Shown: positions 22,633-33,613 of the stretch, in pieces | How positions within the stretch are numbered: position 1 is the stretch's first letter | Layout of the letters: the number at the start of each line of letters is the position of its first letter | Position numbers and translations under genes: made by a program | Notes under the pieces: generated by a model | The model's input: only the letters and a program-made list of their open reading frames with translations | Told to the model about the DNA's origin: nothing | Database searches by the model: none | Assembly: GCA_019009955.1 (NCBI GenBank) | Contig: CM032230.1 | Span: 5,918,501 to 5,982,500 of the forward strand | DNA: 64,000 nucleotides | DNA from: Riptortus pedestris | Lineage: Eukaryota; Arthropoda; Insecta; Hemiptera; Alydidae | Direction: 5' to 3'

Positions 22633-22749
22633 AAAAGGTGCGTCACTCAGGGGCTACGTAAACTAAGTAGATTTTTCAAGTGTCGGTATAAAACCCCTGT
22701 AATATCATCTCAACACATATTCTCTATTTCTATGTACGAGATATTCTGA
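22633..22749 (-). mobile_element. HINE type 3, 3' fragment
   Basis: GCGTCACTCAGGGGCTACGT, then AAACTAAGTAGATTTTT and CATCTCAACACATATTCTCT, the complement of the variant 3' end. It abuts the next HINE directly. Confidence 0.7.
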
Positions 22750-23576
22750 TTTTAGCAGATTTCCCTAAAGGGAAATCAGCTTTTGAGGTCGTCCTCATGA
22801 CGGGATTTTCGAAATTTTTCTTCAAATGGCCATCGATCCTACCCAGGAGATGACGTAAATGAAGTCCGTTCAAAACTGTATATATCTATATCTATCTATC
22901 GTTTAATCGTTACCAAACTCCAAATTTAGTCATTTTATGTAAAAGGAAAGATCAAGTTCTTTAACGACTGAAATCGGGCCAGGGGGAGGGGGGGTTTAGA
23001 GGGAAGGAGTTTCGAAAATTCGAAATATCTCCGTTACCATATTTCGGATCGAAAAATAGTATAGAACCAATCTTATTGAAAATTAAATGTACTATAATTA
23101 TTGTTATATACATTTATTCACTATCTTGAATATTAACTGACATATTTTAATTTTTCAGTTTAAGCCTTCAGCAAACCGCCACTTCTACTCATGTTACATA
23201 ATCAATACTTTGCTACATAATAAATCACATTATTCAAAGCTTTAATACCAAAAATTGTATTCAAGAAAGCTTTATTATACGAGATACACGCAAATATGTC
23301 CTGGTGAGCCCCCTCCCCCCGTCTTAAGGTTTTGGACTAAAATTGGAAATATTCTGATATATTTCAGTAATTGATTTTCATTCTGGTGTGTGGCGGGCAG
23401 ACCCGTTTGTTTACATTTCTAACGCTTCCTGTTGGCAGGTTATTGAAATTGAATGAAACATTTCTTATTTCCGTTTGTATTTATTCACGGTGGTGTTGTG
23501 TTACCACTATGTAGATTTATCTATTACTAAACTTCACGAGGGAAATCTGCTTAGCTTACTCAGCCTCTACTTTTTC
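22750..23576 (+). mobile_element. HINE, long form, complete
   Basis: From TTTAGCAGATTTCCCTAAAG through the 5' module, a short TATATATCTATATCTATC tract and the core. The long-form module (TAATACCAAAAATTGTATTC, GGCGGGCAGACCCGTTTG) follows to GGGAAATCTGCTTAGCTTAC and a worn hairpin. Confidence 0.85.
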
Positions 23577-23859
23577 AAATCCCCCTCTCTCAGAAACACC
23601 CACATTCCGGGTACGGTATCATCATTATATTAGAATTCCTGTCTGTCTATGCGTCTGTTTACAAATCAATTAAAATCTCCATAAAGTGATCATGGTTCGA
23701 TAATCAGATTATCTTGTCTCCCAGAATATGTGTTCAGACCGCGGCAGTACTCAGTGGAATTTTGTAACGTGGCTACGCCCTTAGATCCCTTGGCCTTATC
23801 ATGTCTCTTCGCTACATTTTCCTTAATTTTTATCGAGACTCCATAGTTAAACATCATTA
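23577..23859. other. Unassigned spacer before the tandem array
   Basis: No gene or repeat recognised. Confidence 0.35.
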
Positions 23860-26230
23860 ATTTATCGTCATGCGTTTCGGATGTTCTCCTGAGGTTCCCC
23901 CTCCCCCAGTATGTTAACCAACCACGTCGAATACGCTATTCAGACAGAGGAAGGTGCTTTCGGCACCTTGCTCCCTTCAACCCCTTCAACTTTCTTGAGA
24001 TATTTTGAACATCTTAAAGTTTTCGTAATTCATTAGCTGAAATACTTCTGATGTTCTTCTATCCCAATATGATTATCGGACAGTAGAAACTGCTATCGGC
24101 ACTATGACGTTACTACCCTGTTCCGTATCCTGTCTACTAAGAATATTTTATTCTGATACGTTCGCTGAACACCATCAACTTATCGTTATTCAACACCTCA
24201 ATTACCTCTCAGCTACTTCCCTTCCAATCTGCTTGCACATCACTCCGTTTCTTGTCTCTTCCTCAGGCATCCTATTCAAACATCAAAGAGTGATCATTCA
24301 TTTCCTGAAATACTCCTGAGGATCTCCCACCCCACTCCCAATATGCATGCCAGACCGAAGAAGCTGCTATCGGGCACAAGACCTTATGACCCTATTCGGT
24401 ATCCTGTCCCTTCTGAATGTTTTCCTTGAACTTTCTTCAGAAATGTAAAATCGACATTATTCATTTCCTGAAGTTCTCCTGAGAATCTCTCTCTCCCTCC
24501 TCCTATCCATATGTTTACGAGATAAGGGAACCAGCTCACGGGACTTAATGCTTGAGACCATATTCTTTATTGTGACCCAGATTTTTCTTCTGGGCATTTT
24601 TTTTCGTCATTTCCTCTACCCCCTTAATTAAACGCCACCAACTTATCCTTCTTTATTCTCTGAAGTACTGTTTTGTAGAATTCCTTCCGATATGTATATC
24701 GGGAGCTAGGACCTTACAACTGGTTTCCATATCTGCTCCATTACGACAATGTTCTTCCAACTTTCTCCAGATAACTCAGTTGAACTTCATCATCATCAAC
24801 TTATCGTTATTCCTTTCCTCATGTACCTCTTAAGATCTTCCCTCCCAATATGTTTGACAACCACAATGCTCCGCAGAGCTTTCAACCGTTTTAAGTGTCC
24901 TGTCTCTCTTAATATTTTACATCAACTTTCCCCAGACATCTGAGTTAAATGCCTAAAATTTATGGATATTCATTTCATCTAATGATCCCCAACTCAATAT
25001 CTTTGCCAACCAGACCTACTGACCTGAGGCTGACAGACATAGGAAACTGCTCTTGAATGATAAACTTTTTAGACCCAATCCACTATCTCGTTCCTTCTGA
25101 ACATTTTCATTCAGCATTCTCCTGATACTTCCGTTGAACATCAAATTTGTCTTTTATCGTTTCCGCAAGTTCTTCTCAGGATCTTCCCTCCCCAATCTGT
25201 TTGTCGACCCCATTCCGTTTCTTGCCTCTTCAACATTCCTCAGGCATCTTGTACAAAAATCATAGAGTTATCATTAATTTACTAAGGCTCTGTGGATCTT
25301 CTCTCCCAATATGTTTGCCCATATTCCCTGCCTTGCCTATTCAACCTTCTTCAGGCATCTCATACCAACATCTAAGAGTTATCATTCGTTTTCCTGAGGA
25401 TCTCCCCCCCCAGTCGGTTTGCCGACCCCATCATGTATCTTGCCTCTACAAGATTCCTCAGGCATCTAATACAAACATCATAGAGTTAACATTCATTCCC
25501 TGAGGGTCTCCTGAGGATCTTCCCTCCCCAATCTATTTGCCGACCCCATTATGTATCTTGCTTCTTCAACATTCCTCAGGCATCTCATACAAACATCATA
25601 GAGTTATCATTCATTCCCCGAGGGTCTCCTGAGGATCTTCCCTCCAATCTGTTTGCCAACCCCATTATGCATCTTGCCTCTTCATCATACCTCACGCATC
25701 TCATACAAACATCATAAAGTTATCATTCATTCCCCGAGGGTCTCCTGAGGATCTTCCCCCCAATCTGTTTGCCAGCCCCATTATGCATCTTGCCTCTTCA
25801 TCATACCTCACGCATCTCATACAAACATCATAAAGTTATCATTCATTCCCCGAGGGTCTCCTGAGGATCTTCCCTCCCCAATCTGTTTGCCAACCCCATT
25901 ATGTATCTTGCCTCTTCATCATTCCTCAGACATCTCATACAAACATCATAGAGTTACCATTCATTCCCTCAGCTACTCCTGAGGACCTTCCCTCCCCAAT
26001 CTGTTGGCCAGCCCCATTATGTATCTTGCCTCTTCATCATTCCTCAGGCATCTCATACAAACATCACAGAGTTATCATTCATTTCCCGAGGGTCACCTGG
26101 TGATCTTCCCCCCAATCTGTTTGCCAACCCCATTATGTATCTTGCCTCTTCATCATTCCTCAGGCATCACCTACAAACATCATAGTTTTACCATTCACTA
26201 CTCCTTCCCTCCCAATATGCCAGCCTGAGA
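23860..26230. repeat. Tandem repeat array with 116-118 bp core units
   Basis: The anchor GAGGATCTTCCCTCC (with variants) recurs at 25513, 25631, 25747, 25863, 25981 and 26099, giving periods of 118, 116, 116, 118 and 118. Core units carry TATCTTGCCTCTTCATCATT and CTCATACAAACATCATAGAG. Left of about 25,150 the units are longer (roughly 160-190 bp) and far more diverged, but keep TTTCCTGAA...CTCCTGAGGATCT and ATATG landmarks. Open frames inside are by-products of repetition. Confidence 0.85.
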
Positions 26231-26765
26231 GGAAGCGAGTATGGGGCTAAATGAGCCATGATAGCCGATCATCTGATAGCGAGTGGGACGAGGTCGGGAC
26301 GATAATTACCGGCCTACAGCTAATTGTTCCCTCCCACCGCGCATGACATCAGCCGCCATATTAACCCCCCGTGCCTCAACACTCATATCAGATCAATCGA
26401 GTTAAAAGTGTTAACGTAAACAAATTAAAGCGTAATTTCTGGCCCGGTGGCCATATGCCCGATATAACGGAGAGTGTGTCCCATCTCGACCTCTTTATCG
26501 CTTCATCATAATTCATTAATTATTACTTTTTATTATTAACACTCTCTTATGATCATTTTAGGAAGTAATTTCAGATCCCGTATAATTGAGACCTACTATG
26601 AAGGTCTGACATAACTCCATAAATGAAATTTTTAAACTAACTTTTCACTTTTTAACACTTTCATAGTCAGAGCACACTTAAAATTTGAGGAAGGCTTTTA
26701 CAGTTTAATTGGAGAAATTTCATTCGGTTCCTTAATTAAATTGATGACCAAATATTGTACTTTGA
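26231..26765. promoter_or_regulatory. Non-repeat island
   Basis: Mixed-composition DNA with no repeat. It holds GCCGCCATATTAA (YY1/Pho-like), CTAATTGTT and TTCATTAATTATTAC (homeodomain-like) and CTTTATCGC. No gene is visible; a regulatory role is only a hypothesis. Confidence 0.25.
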
Positions 26766-27262
26766 TTAGCAGATTTCCATAATGGGAAATCAGCTAATTT
26801 TCGAATATTCCCTCAAATGTCTATCGATCATAACTTGAAGATGGCGAAAATGAGACCCGTTCATTTTATACATGAAACCACTCTAGCGGTCGAAATTTTT
26901 GTTTAATCGTTATCAAACTCATTATATAAGCGTTCTATGTGAAACCAAAGAACCAACCATTTGTTAACGAGGGAGGAGGAATAAGGAGGGAGGATATTGA
27001 AAATATCTCACGTACTATGATTTGGACCGAAAACTTGTATTGAAAAAAATCTTGTTGTAAATTTAATTTGCTATAAATTTCGTTTTATACACCTTGTCTC
27101 TATCTTGAATATTAAACGGCATTTTTTAAATTTTCAGCCTTCAGTAAACCCCCACTTCAAACTCATAGGATGTTTGCTAAGAACTAAAGAATATACGGCG
27201 AGATGAGATCAGTATACCAGCACGGGGGAAATCTGCTGAGTTTACGCAGGCTACGGACTTTT
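26766..27262 (+). mobile_element. HINE, complete but lacking the TA tract
   Basis: TTAGCAGATTTCCATAATGG to GGGAAATCTGCTGAGTTTAC and a truncated hairpin (GCAGGCTACGGACTTTT). The TA tract is absent after GACCCGTTCATTTTATACAT. Confidence 0.8.
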
Positions 27263-27374
27263 ATAAATATGCTGACGATTTGCACCTGAAAAGTTTTTCC
27301 ATGAACTTACTTTCACCAAAACTAAACAATATATTTGGAAAAGGAAACTGATTTTTTTAATTTTATTTGTTTTA

Positions 27375-27715
27375 GTTTTAATGGGTCAAAAACTTGTATA
27401 GAACCAATCTTATTGCAAATTACATTTACTATAAATATTGTCATCTACATTTATTCTCTATCTTGTATATTAACCGAGATATTTGCATTTTTATTAAATG
27501 TGAGAGGATACGGACGAGATGATATCAACTCATGTCGGTTCTAAACGTGACTTTGCCGAAAGCTAGTTCGGCCGTTTCCGTAACTCTTCGGCTCTTTTGA
27601 AATAGGTTTAGAGACTCGTTACTACTACTGTTACAAGTATGCAGATTACTGTATTGAAAAACGTCGCGTGGGAAATCTGCTTAGTTTACGCAGCCCCTGC
27701 GTGACCGACTTTTTT
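27375..27715 (+). mobile_element. HINE, short form, 3' half
   Basis: Core (CTTGTATAGAACCAATCTTA, ATTAACCGAGATATTTGC), the variant GC-rich module (GCCGAAAGCTAGTTCGGCCG) and the 3' end ACGCAGCCCCTGCGTGACCG. Confidence 0.8.
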
Positions 27716-28360
27716 AAGAGTCTCAAGAGAAAGTTCAAAATATTTTCCTTCTTGTCATTCTGATCGAAAAATGGTATAAAATCATTCTTGTTGAACTGCT
27801 GATGCTCCACCATTTTCATAAAGTTTCTCGTCTTTTCATGTTTTCATCCTTCATTATCCCCACAAGTATACTCGTCGGATTTATACTTAGAAATAGAGAA
27901 TATATGGTGAGAAAGGGATGCATCCAGCGCGCGGGAAATCTGTTTGCATATTTCTCCACCACGAAGTAAATGAAGCAATTGCATTTCTTTTTAGTTTAGT
28001 AACCCCTCCCCTTTTGTCATCGTTCGATAACGAAACGTCTTAAATATTGTTTTTCTTCGGACCTTTATTTTCTTAGATACGTTCTTAGAAATACGTTGAG
28101 TGATGATGTCACCAAATAAGATTTTGCATTCTTAGCTCGGAAATATATTTGATCTATTACTATACTTCAAGTTACGTTTAATTCAACACCAAAGATCATA
28201 TTCGTTAATCGACCCCCCCCCCCCTAAAACCACCCGGAACAGGAGGATTTAGAGGGGCGATGCAAACATTTAACATATCTCCGTTATTATTAGTCGAATC
28301 CATAAAAGGTAATAGAGCCAATCTAGTTGAACCTTCGGCCATTTCTCCTTCAATGAAAAC
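27716..28360 (+). mobile_element. Worn HINE type 3 fragments
   Basis: GTATAAAATCATTCTTGTTG ... CGCGGGAAATCTG near 27945, and a second series at 28010-28360 with CATATTCGTTAATCG, a C run and TCCGTTATTATTAGTCG. Confidence 0.55.
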
Positions 28361-28611
28361 TGTATGGTTGATTGTTCCTAACGAATCCAAGATAATGTAT
28401 TGAGTTATCAGGCAGCCAGTTTTCATCATTAATCCCAACATTCTTCAAAAACTCTGCAGTATTTTTGAGGATTGGTCCTCTTGATTCGAACCAGAGGCCT
28501 CAACCTTAAATTGAACTCTTAATTGAATTTTTTTAATGAAATTCTATTGATAGGTCCACTTCGTTGCATTCGTACCTTATTGTAGGGTCTATGATCAAAC
28601 CACAATTAGTC
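28361..28611. other. Unassigned spacer
   Basis: No feature recognised. Confidence 0.3.
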
Positions 28612-29624
28612 TTGAGTTAAGTATAAAATATGCGTGTAAGCCTTTTTAAAAAGCACTTTTATTGATAATAACATTTACAAACTTACAATTGAGCAGAGTA
28701 ACAGGCTACAGCTACTGGGGAAATGACAAGAAGAGGAAAAAAAGGAAGGGAATAAATGCTGATGCTTGTGATGTCAGCAGAGCAGATGTTCCCAAGACGC
28801 AACTCCTCCCTCCTTAGGCTGAAGCTGTCCTCGGCGAAGTAAGTGGTAAGCGAGGAAGCGATGATGAAGAAGCAGTCCGAATTTCGCTTTCTTGTGCTCT
28901 GTAAGCTGTAGTCTGTTGATGAAGCCTGGTTCCATCGTATCTAGGGATATATTTTAAAATATCCATTGGGAGGGGTTTGGAGATCATTTGAATTTTGCTA
29001 ATGTTTTGGATTTGCGGAATAGTTGGGATTTCTTGTTATTTAGACATAATAGGGCTTAATTTAGAAGGTTGAATAACAAAGTAATTTTTATGAGGTATAC
29101 AGAGGCTACTCACATTACTGTAGTGATATGTTGTTCTCTGGGTCTTTCTCCAGCTGCGAAGATGAATCTGATGATGATGTTGACGTCCTGAGCTTTCTGA
29201 TCCTCCAGATTCCTTCTTTCTGCTCCAGGCTGTCCTCTGCTTGAATGTAATTGGGGGACTCGGGAAATAGATCACGAGTAAAAGTGCTAGGCTTCACTAT
29301 ACTTTGGGTAATAAGCAGTTAAGTATTAAAATCCAAAGTTTTCAAAATTGTGGGAAATAGATAGCACATGAAAATGAAAACTTTTGCTAAGTCCCTATAT
29401 TCGAGCGCCTGTTAAGTATAAGTACGCGTGTAAGCCTTTTTAAAAAGCACTTATATTGATAATAACGATTACAAACTTAAAATTGAGCAGAGTAACAGGT
29501 TACAGCTACTGGGACATGACGAGGAGAGGAAAAATGTAAGGGAATAAATGCTGACGTAACTTGGGCAAAAAGGAGGAAGCGTACGTGGAGTATTCATAGT
29601 CCACTGTAAATGCCCACATCGACA

Positions 29625-29628
<4 letters not shown>
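28612..29628 (-). mobile_element. Probable LTR-retrotransposon remnant
   Basis: Two direct repeats of about 145 bp lie at 28615-28765 and 29413-29560 (both contain AGCCTTTTTAAAAAGCACTT, TTGATAATAAC and TTGAGCAGAGTAACAGG). On the minus strand each has AATAAAAGTGC (a polyadenylation hexamer). The one at 29413 is followed by AGGCGCTCGAATATAGGGAC, similar to a tRNA-Lys primer-binding site. A minus-strand open stretch at 29115-29297 could be a gag remnant but has no clear motif. Most internal sequence is missing. Confidence 0.5.

Positions 29629-29668
<40 letters not shown>
29629..29668. repeat. (TA)n microsatellite at the left edge of the Helitron array
   Basis: About 40 bp of alternating TA immediately before the inverted Helitron 3' end. 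Confidence 0.9.
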
Positions 29669-29670
<2 letters not shown>

Positions 29671-29671
29671 A

Positions 29672-30824
29672 CTAGCTCAGATACCCGGCTCCGCCCGGGA
29701 AGTCATTTGAGGCTGAATGGTGATGGTATTTTTTAGCAGGCTTTACATTGCACAATATTTTGACATTTACCCGTCCCAGTGTTTAGGATTGATACCCGTC
29801 ATTGCCGTGGATTTGCTAATAATGGAATTATTTGTTCGATAAGGCTTCACTGTATACAATATTTTTATATTTCCCGTCTCTTATTCATGTAAATATGGTG
29901 AATTTTTATTTCAGGCCTCCCTTATAACCCCCCTCCCGTTCGAACCTAAAAATTTTAATATAACTTATAATCATGGAAGAATTAATGCTAATTGACATAC
30001 CGAGTTTTGTTAAGTTCGGTTCAGCCGTTAGTGCCCAATAAAAGTGGCTCCCGCTAAAGTTTTAACGTGTAACTCATTTATACTTAGGTATACGACAAAA
30101 GTGTATATAACAAAAGTTACTCCAAGTAACAAAATAAACAACTTTTGTTATGTTTGTATTTGCCGAAAAACCAATAGGAAACGAAATATCGCTATTTTTA
30201 ATTTCAGGCTTCCCTCATAACCCCCACTACTGCCCGTCCATAGAAATGTTGGTATTGCTTATTATAATGAAGGCCTGACTGCTAATACACATACCGAGTT
30301 TTATTTAGTTCGGTTGAGTCTTTTTTGGCAAATAATATTGTTGACTCCCGCTATAATTTTTAGCGTATAACACATTTAAACTTTGGTATACGACGAAAGT
30401 GTATATAACAAAAGTTACTCTAAATAACAAAATAAACAACTTTTGTTATATGCATATTTGCCGAAAAACCAATAGAAAACGAAATATCGCTATTTTTAAT
30501 TTCAGGCTTCCCTTATAACCCCCACTCTTGTTCGTCTCAGAGAAAATTAATATAGCCTAAAGTCTAAGTTGGGATAATAGTAATATACATACCAAGTTTC
30601 ATAAAATTCGGTTCAGCCGTTTATGCGTGAAAAGGTAACAAACAAACAAACAAACAAACAAATAAACAAACAAACAAACAAATAAACAAACAAACAAACA
30701 AACATACACGAAAGAAACAAAATGCAGATATGGTGTCTATGACATGTGAAACGAAAAGTTATCGTGAAATTTCGGCAAAAAAATCAATGTACAGACAGAG
30801 GTTACAATTTTATATATATATAGA
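29672..30824 (-). mobile_element. Helitron copy 1, inverted, complete ends
   Basis: The 3' terminus is CTAG (complement at 29672-29675), preceded by hairpin CCCGGGCGGAGCCGGG. The 5' end at 30824 reads TCTATATATATATAAAATTG. TC...hairpin...CTAG are the canonical Helitron ends. It carries the family (TTTG)n tract at 30640-30705 and internal units with CCGAAAAACCAATAG complements. No Rep/helicase coding. Confidence 0.88.
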
Positions 30825-30836
30825 TATATATCTATA

Positions 30837-31674
30837 TCTATATATATATAAAATTGTAACCTCTGTCTGTACATTGATTTTTTTCGCGAAATTTCACGAT
30901 AACTTTTCGTTTCACATGTCATAGACACCATAACTGCATTTTGTTTCTTTGGTGTCTGTTTGTTTGTTTGTTTGTTTGTTTGTTTGTTTGTTTGTTTGTT
31001 TGTTTGTTTGTTTGTTACCTTTTCACGCATAAACGGCTGAACCGAATATTATGAAACTTGGTATGTATATTACTACTAACCCAACTTAGACTTTAGGCTA
31101 TATTAAAATTCTCTGAGACGAACAGGAGTGGGGGTTATAAGGGAAGCCAGAAATTAAAAATAGCGATATTTCGTTTCCTATTAGTTTTTCGGCAAATATG
31201 AACATAACAAAAGTTGTTTATTTTGTTATTTAGAGTAACTTTTGTTATTTACACTTTTTTCGTATACCGAATTATAAACGAGATATACGCTAAAACCTAT
31301 AGCGGAAGTGAACAATTTTATTTGGGACAAAAGATCCAACCGAAATAAATAAAACTCGGCATATGTAATAGCACTAACGCTTTCATTATAACAAGCCATA
31401 CCAACATTTCTAGGGACGGGCAAGAGTGGGGGTTATGAGGGATGCCAGAAATTAAAAATAGCGATATTTCGTTTCGTATTGGTTTCTTGGCAAATATGAA
31501 CATAACAAAAGTTGTTTATTTTGTTATGTAGAGTAACTTTTAGCAGATTTCCCTTAAGGGAAATCAGCTATTGAGGTCGTACTCATGATGCGAGTTTCGA
31601 AAACTTTCTTCAAATGTCCATCGATCCTACCCAGGAGATGACGAAAATGAGGTCCGTTCAAAATTATATATATA

Positions 31675-31739
<65 letters not shown>

Positions 31740-33613
31740 CTGTTAACGCTCTAGCGGTCGCAATTCTTGTTTGATCTTTACCAAACTCGGAATTTAATCG
31801 TTTTATGTAAAAAGGAAGATCAAGTTCGTTAATGGCTGAAATCGGACCAGTGGGAGGGGGGGTTTAGAGGAGGGGATTTTTGAAAATTTAAAATATTTCC
31901 GTTATTATGCGTCGGATCGAAAAATTGTATAGAATAAATCTTATTGCAAATTAAATTTACTATAAATATTGTTCTATTCATTTATTCTGTATCTTGAATA
32001 TTAACCGAGATATTTGCATTTGTATTCTGCGTGATACTGGTCACCAGTAGGCTGTTCAACTTTCCGGCGAGAGCTCTGGCGGCCGTTTCTATAACTTCGC
32101 CCCTCGTGAATAGGTTTAGAGGTTAGGTTAACTGTTTTTTGGGGCTAGAAACTTCTGGGTTGTTACGCCCTAAATAATGTTTTAGGTTTAGAGGTTTCTT
32201 ACTACTACAGTTGTTATTAGGCAGATTTCCCTATTGTAAAACTTCACATGGGAAATCTGCTTAGTTTAGGCAGCCCCTGCGTGACGGACTTTTTGTTATA
32301 TACACTTTTCTTTTATAACAAAGTATAAACGAGATATACGCTAAAAACTATAGCGGGGGCAACTATTTTATTGGGCACTAGCGGTAGAACCGAACTTAAC
32401 AACACTCGGCATGTAAATTAGCATTAATTCTTCCATGATTATAAGCTATACTAATAATTTTAGGTTCCAAGGGGAATGGGGGTTATGCGGGAGGCCTGAA
32501 ATAAAAATTCGCGATATTTCATCGTCTATTTGGTTTTTGGCAATTGTGCACATAACATAAGTTGTTTACTTTTTTAATTAGTTTAAATTTTGTTTTATAA
32601 TTTTTTTTTTGTAAAATAATGTATGAAGCAAGTAATTTGCTTAGAAATAGTGATATGCTCAACAATACATTCCAATATGAACTACCCAGGTATCTCACCT
32701 GGATAAGTTAATTCAAATCCATGTTAGAATTTTATCCTTAATAATTCAAAACTATGTTATTTTTTAACGCCAGTAACAGTTTGCACCCACCCTTCTCTAA
32801 GTGTATTTCATACATTATTTAATTAAAACGTGAAAAATATTTGAAACAGTTTTAGAATTGTGAAGATAATGTAATATGATTTTTAATATATTTGAATGTA
32901 TTAGAGGATAGCTATCCAAAATGCAATGCAGGTTGGCAGCACTGAGGCTATGTAAGTGTCGAGCTACTTCCTTTGTCCTATCAGTTCTGCCGCTTCCCTT
33001 CCCACCTCATATTGGTCTATGTTTACATGTTAATTGATGCTTATAGCAATGTATTATTATTCTCAGGAATGTGAATTTCTTTAATTATCATAAATAAATA
33101 ATTTACTAGAATAAACGCTAGGGAGGTGCACTCAGGTATTTCTGGTATTTATTAACTCTGCTCCGTTAATGTATTATGATATACTTTACTGAAAACCAAT
33201 ATGAATACACCGTTTACAATCGAGACTTATGAAAGAGTGTTTTAATAGAGGCTATGACGTACCTAAAACAGCTGTCACCGTTGGACATTGTGCCGCATGA
33301 AGGGAAAGGAACTTATTCATACATGGTTTGGAAGATAGAATACATTCTAGGATTATGAATTATATGGTCCATTACGTTATAAAAAAAAACTACATACACA
33401 GAGGACGGGAAATATAAAAATATTGAGGACAGTGAAGTCTTAAATAACAAATAATTTTATTATTAACAAATCCACAGTAAAGACGGGTATAAATTCTAAA
33501 CACTGGGACAGGGAAATAAAAAAAATATTGTGGAAAGTAAAGCCTTGCCAAAAATATACCATCTTCATTCAGCCTCAAATGAATTCCCGGGCGAAGCCGG
33601 GTACCTTTGCTAG
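30837..33613 (+). mobile_element. Helitron copy 2, interrupted by a HINE
   Basis: The 5' end TCTATATATATATAAAATTG is identical to copy 1 but opposite in direction, 12 bp away. (GTTT)n lies at about 30957-31015 and the 3' hairpin CCCGGGCGAAGCCGGG with CTAG at 33610-33613. Internal units are split at GAGTAACTTT by the HINE at 31539-32292. Confidence 0.88.
31539..32292 (+). mobile_element. HINE, short form with a 72-bp insertion, inside Helitron copy 2
   Basis: Complete ends. (TA)n runs 31664-31735. Flanks GAGTAACTTT and GTTATATACACTT are contiguous as GAGTAACTTTTGTTATATAC in the sister Helitrons, so the unoccupied site is visible. GGTTTAGAGG at 32113 and 32185 brackets the extra segment, shared only with 48559-49352. 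Confidence 0.92.

Noticed and set aside
23860..26230. Open frames in the tandem array as a repeat protein
   Set aside because: Frame is not kept between units (116-118 bp is not a constant multiple of three) and units mutate without codon bias.
30640..30705. Regular TTTG/CAAA units as a CRISPR-like array
   Set aside because: Four-base microsatellite inside each Helitron copy; no spacers and a eukaryotic genome.
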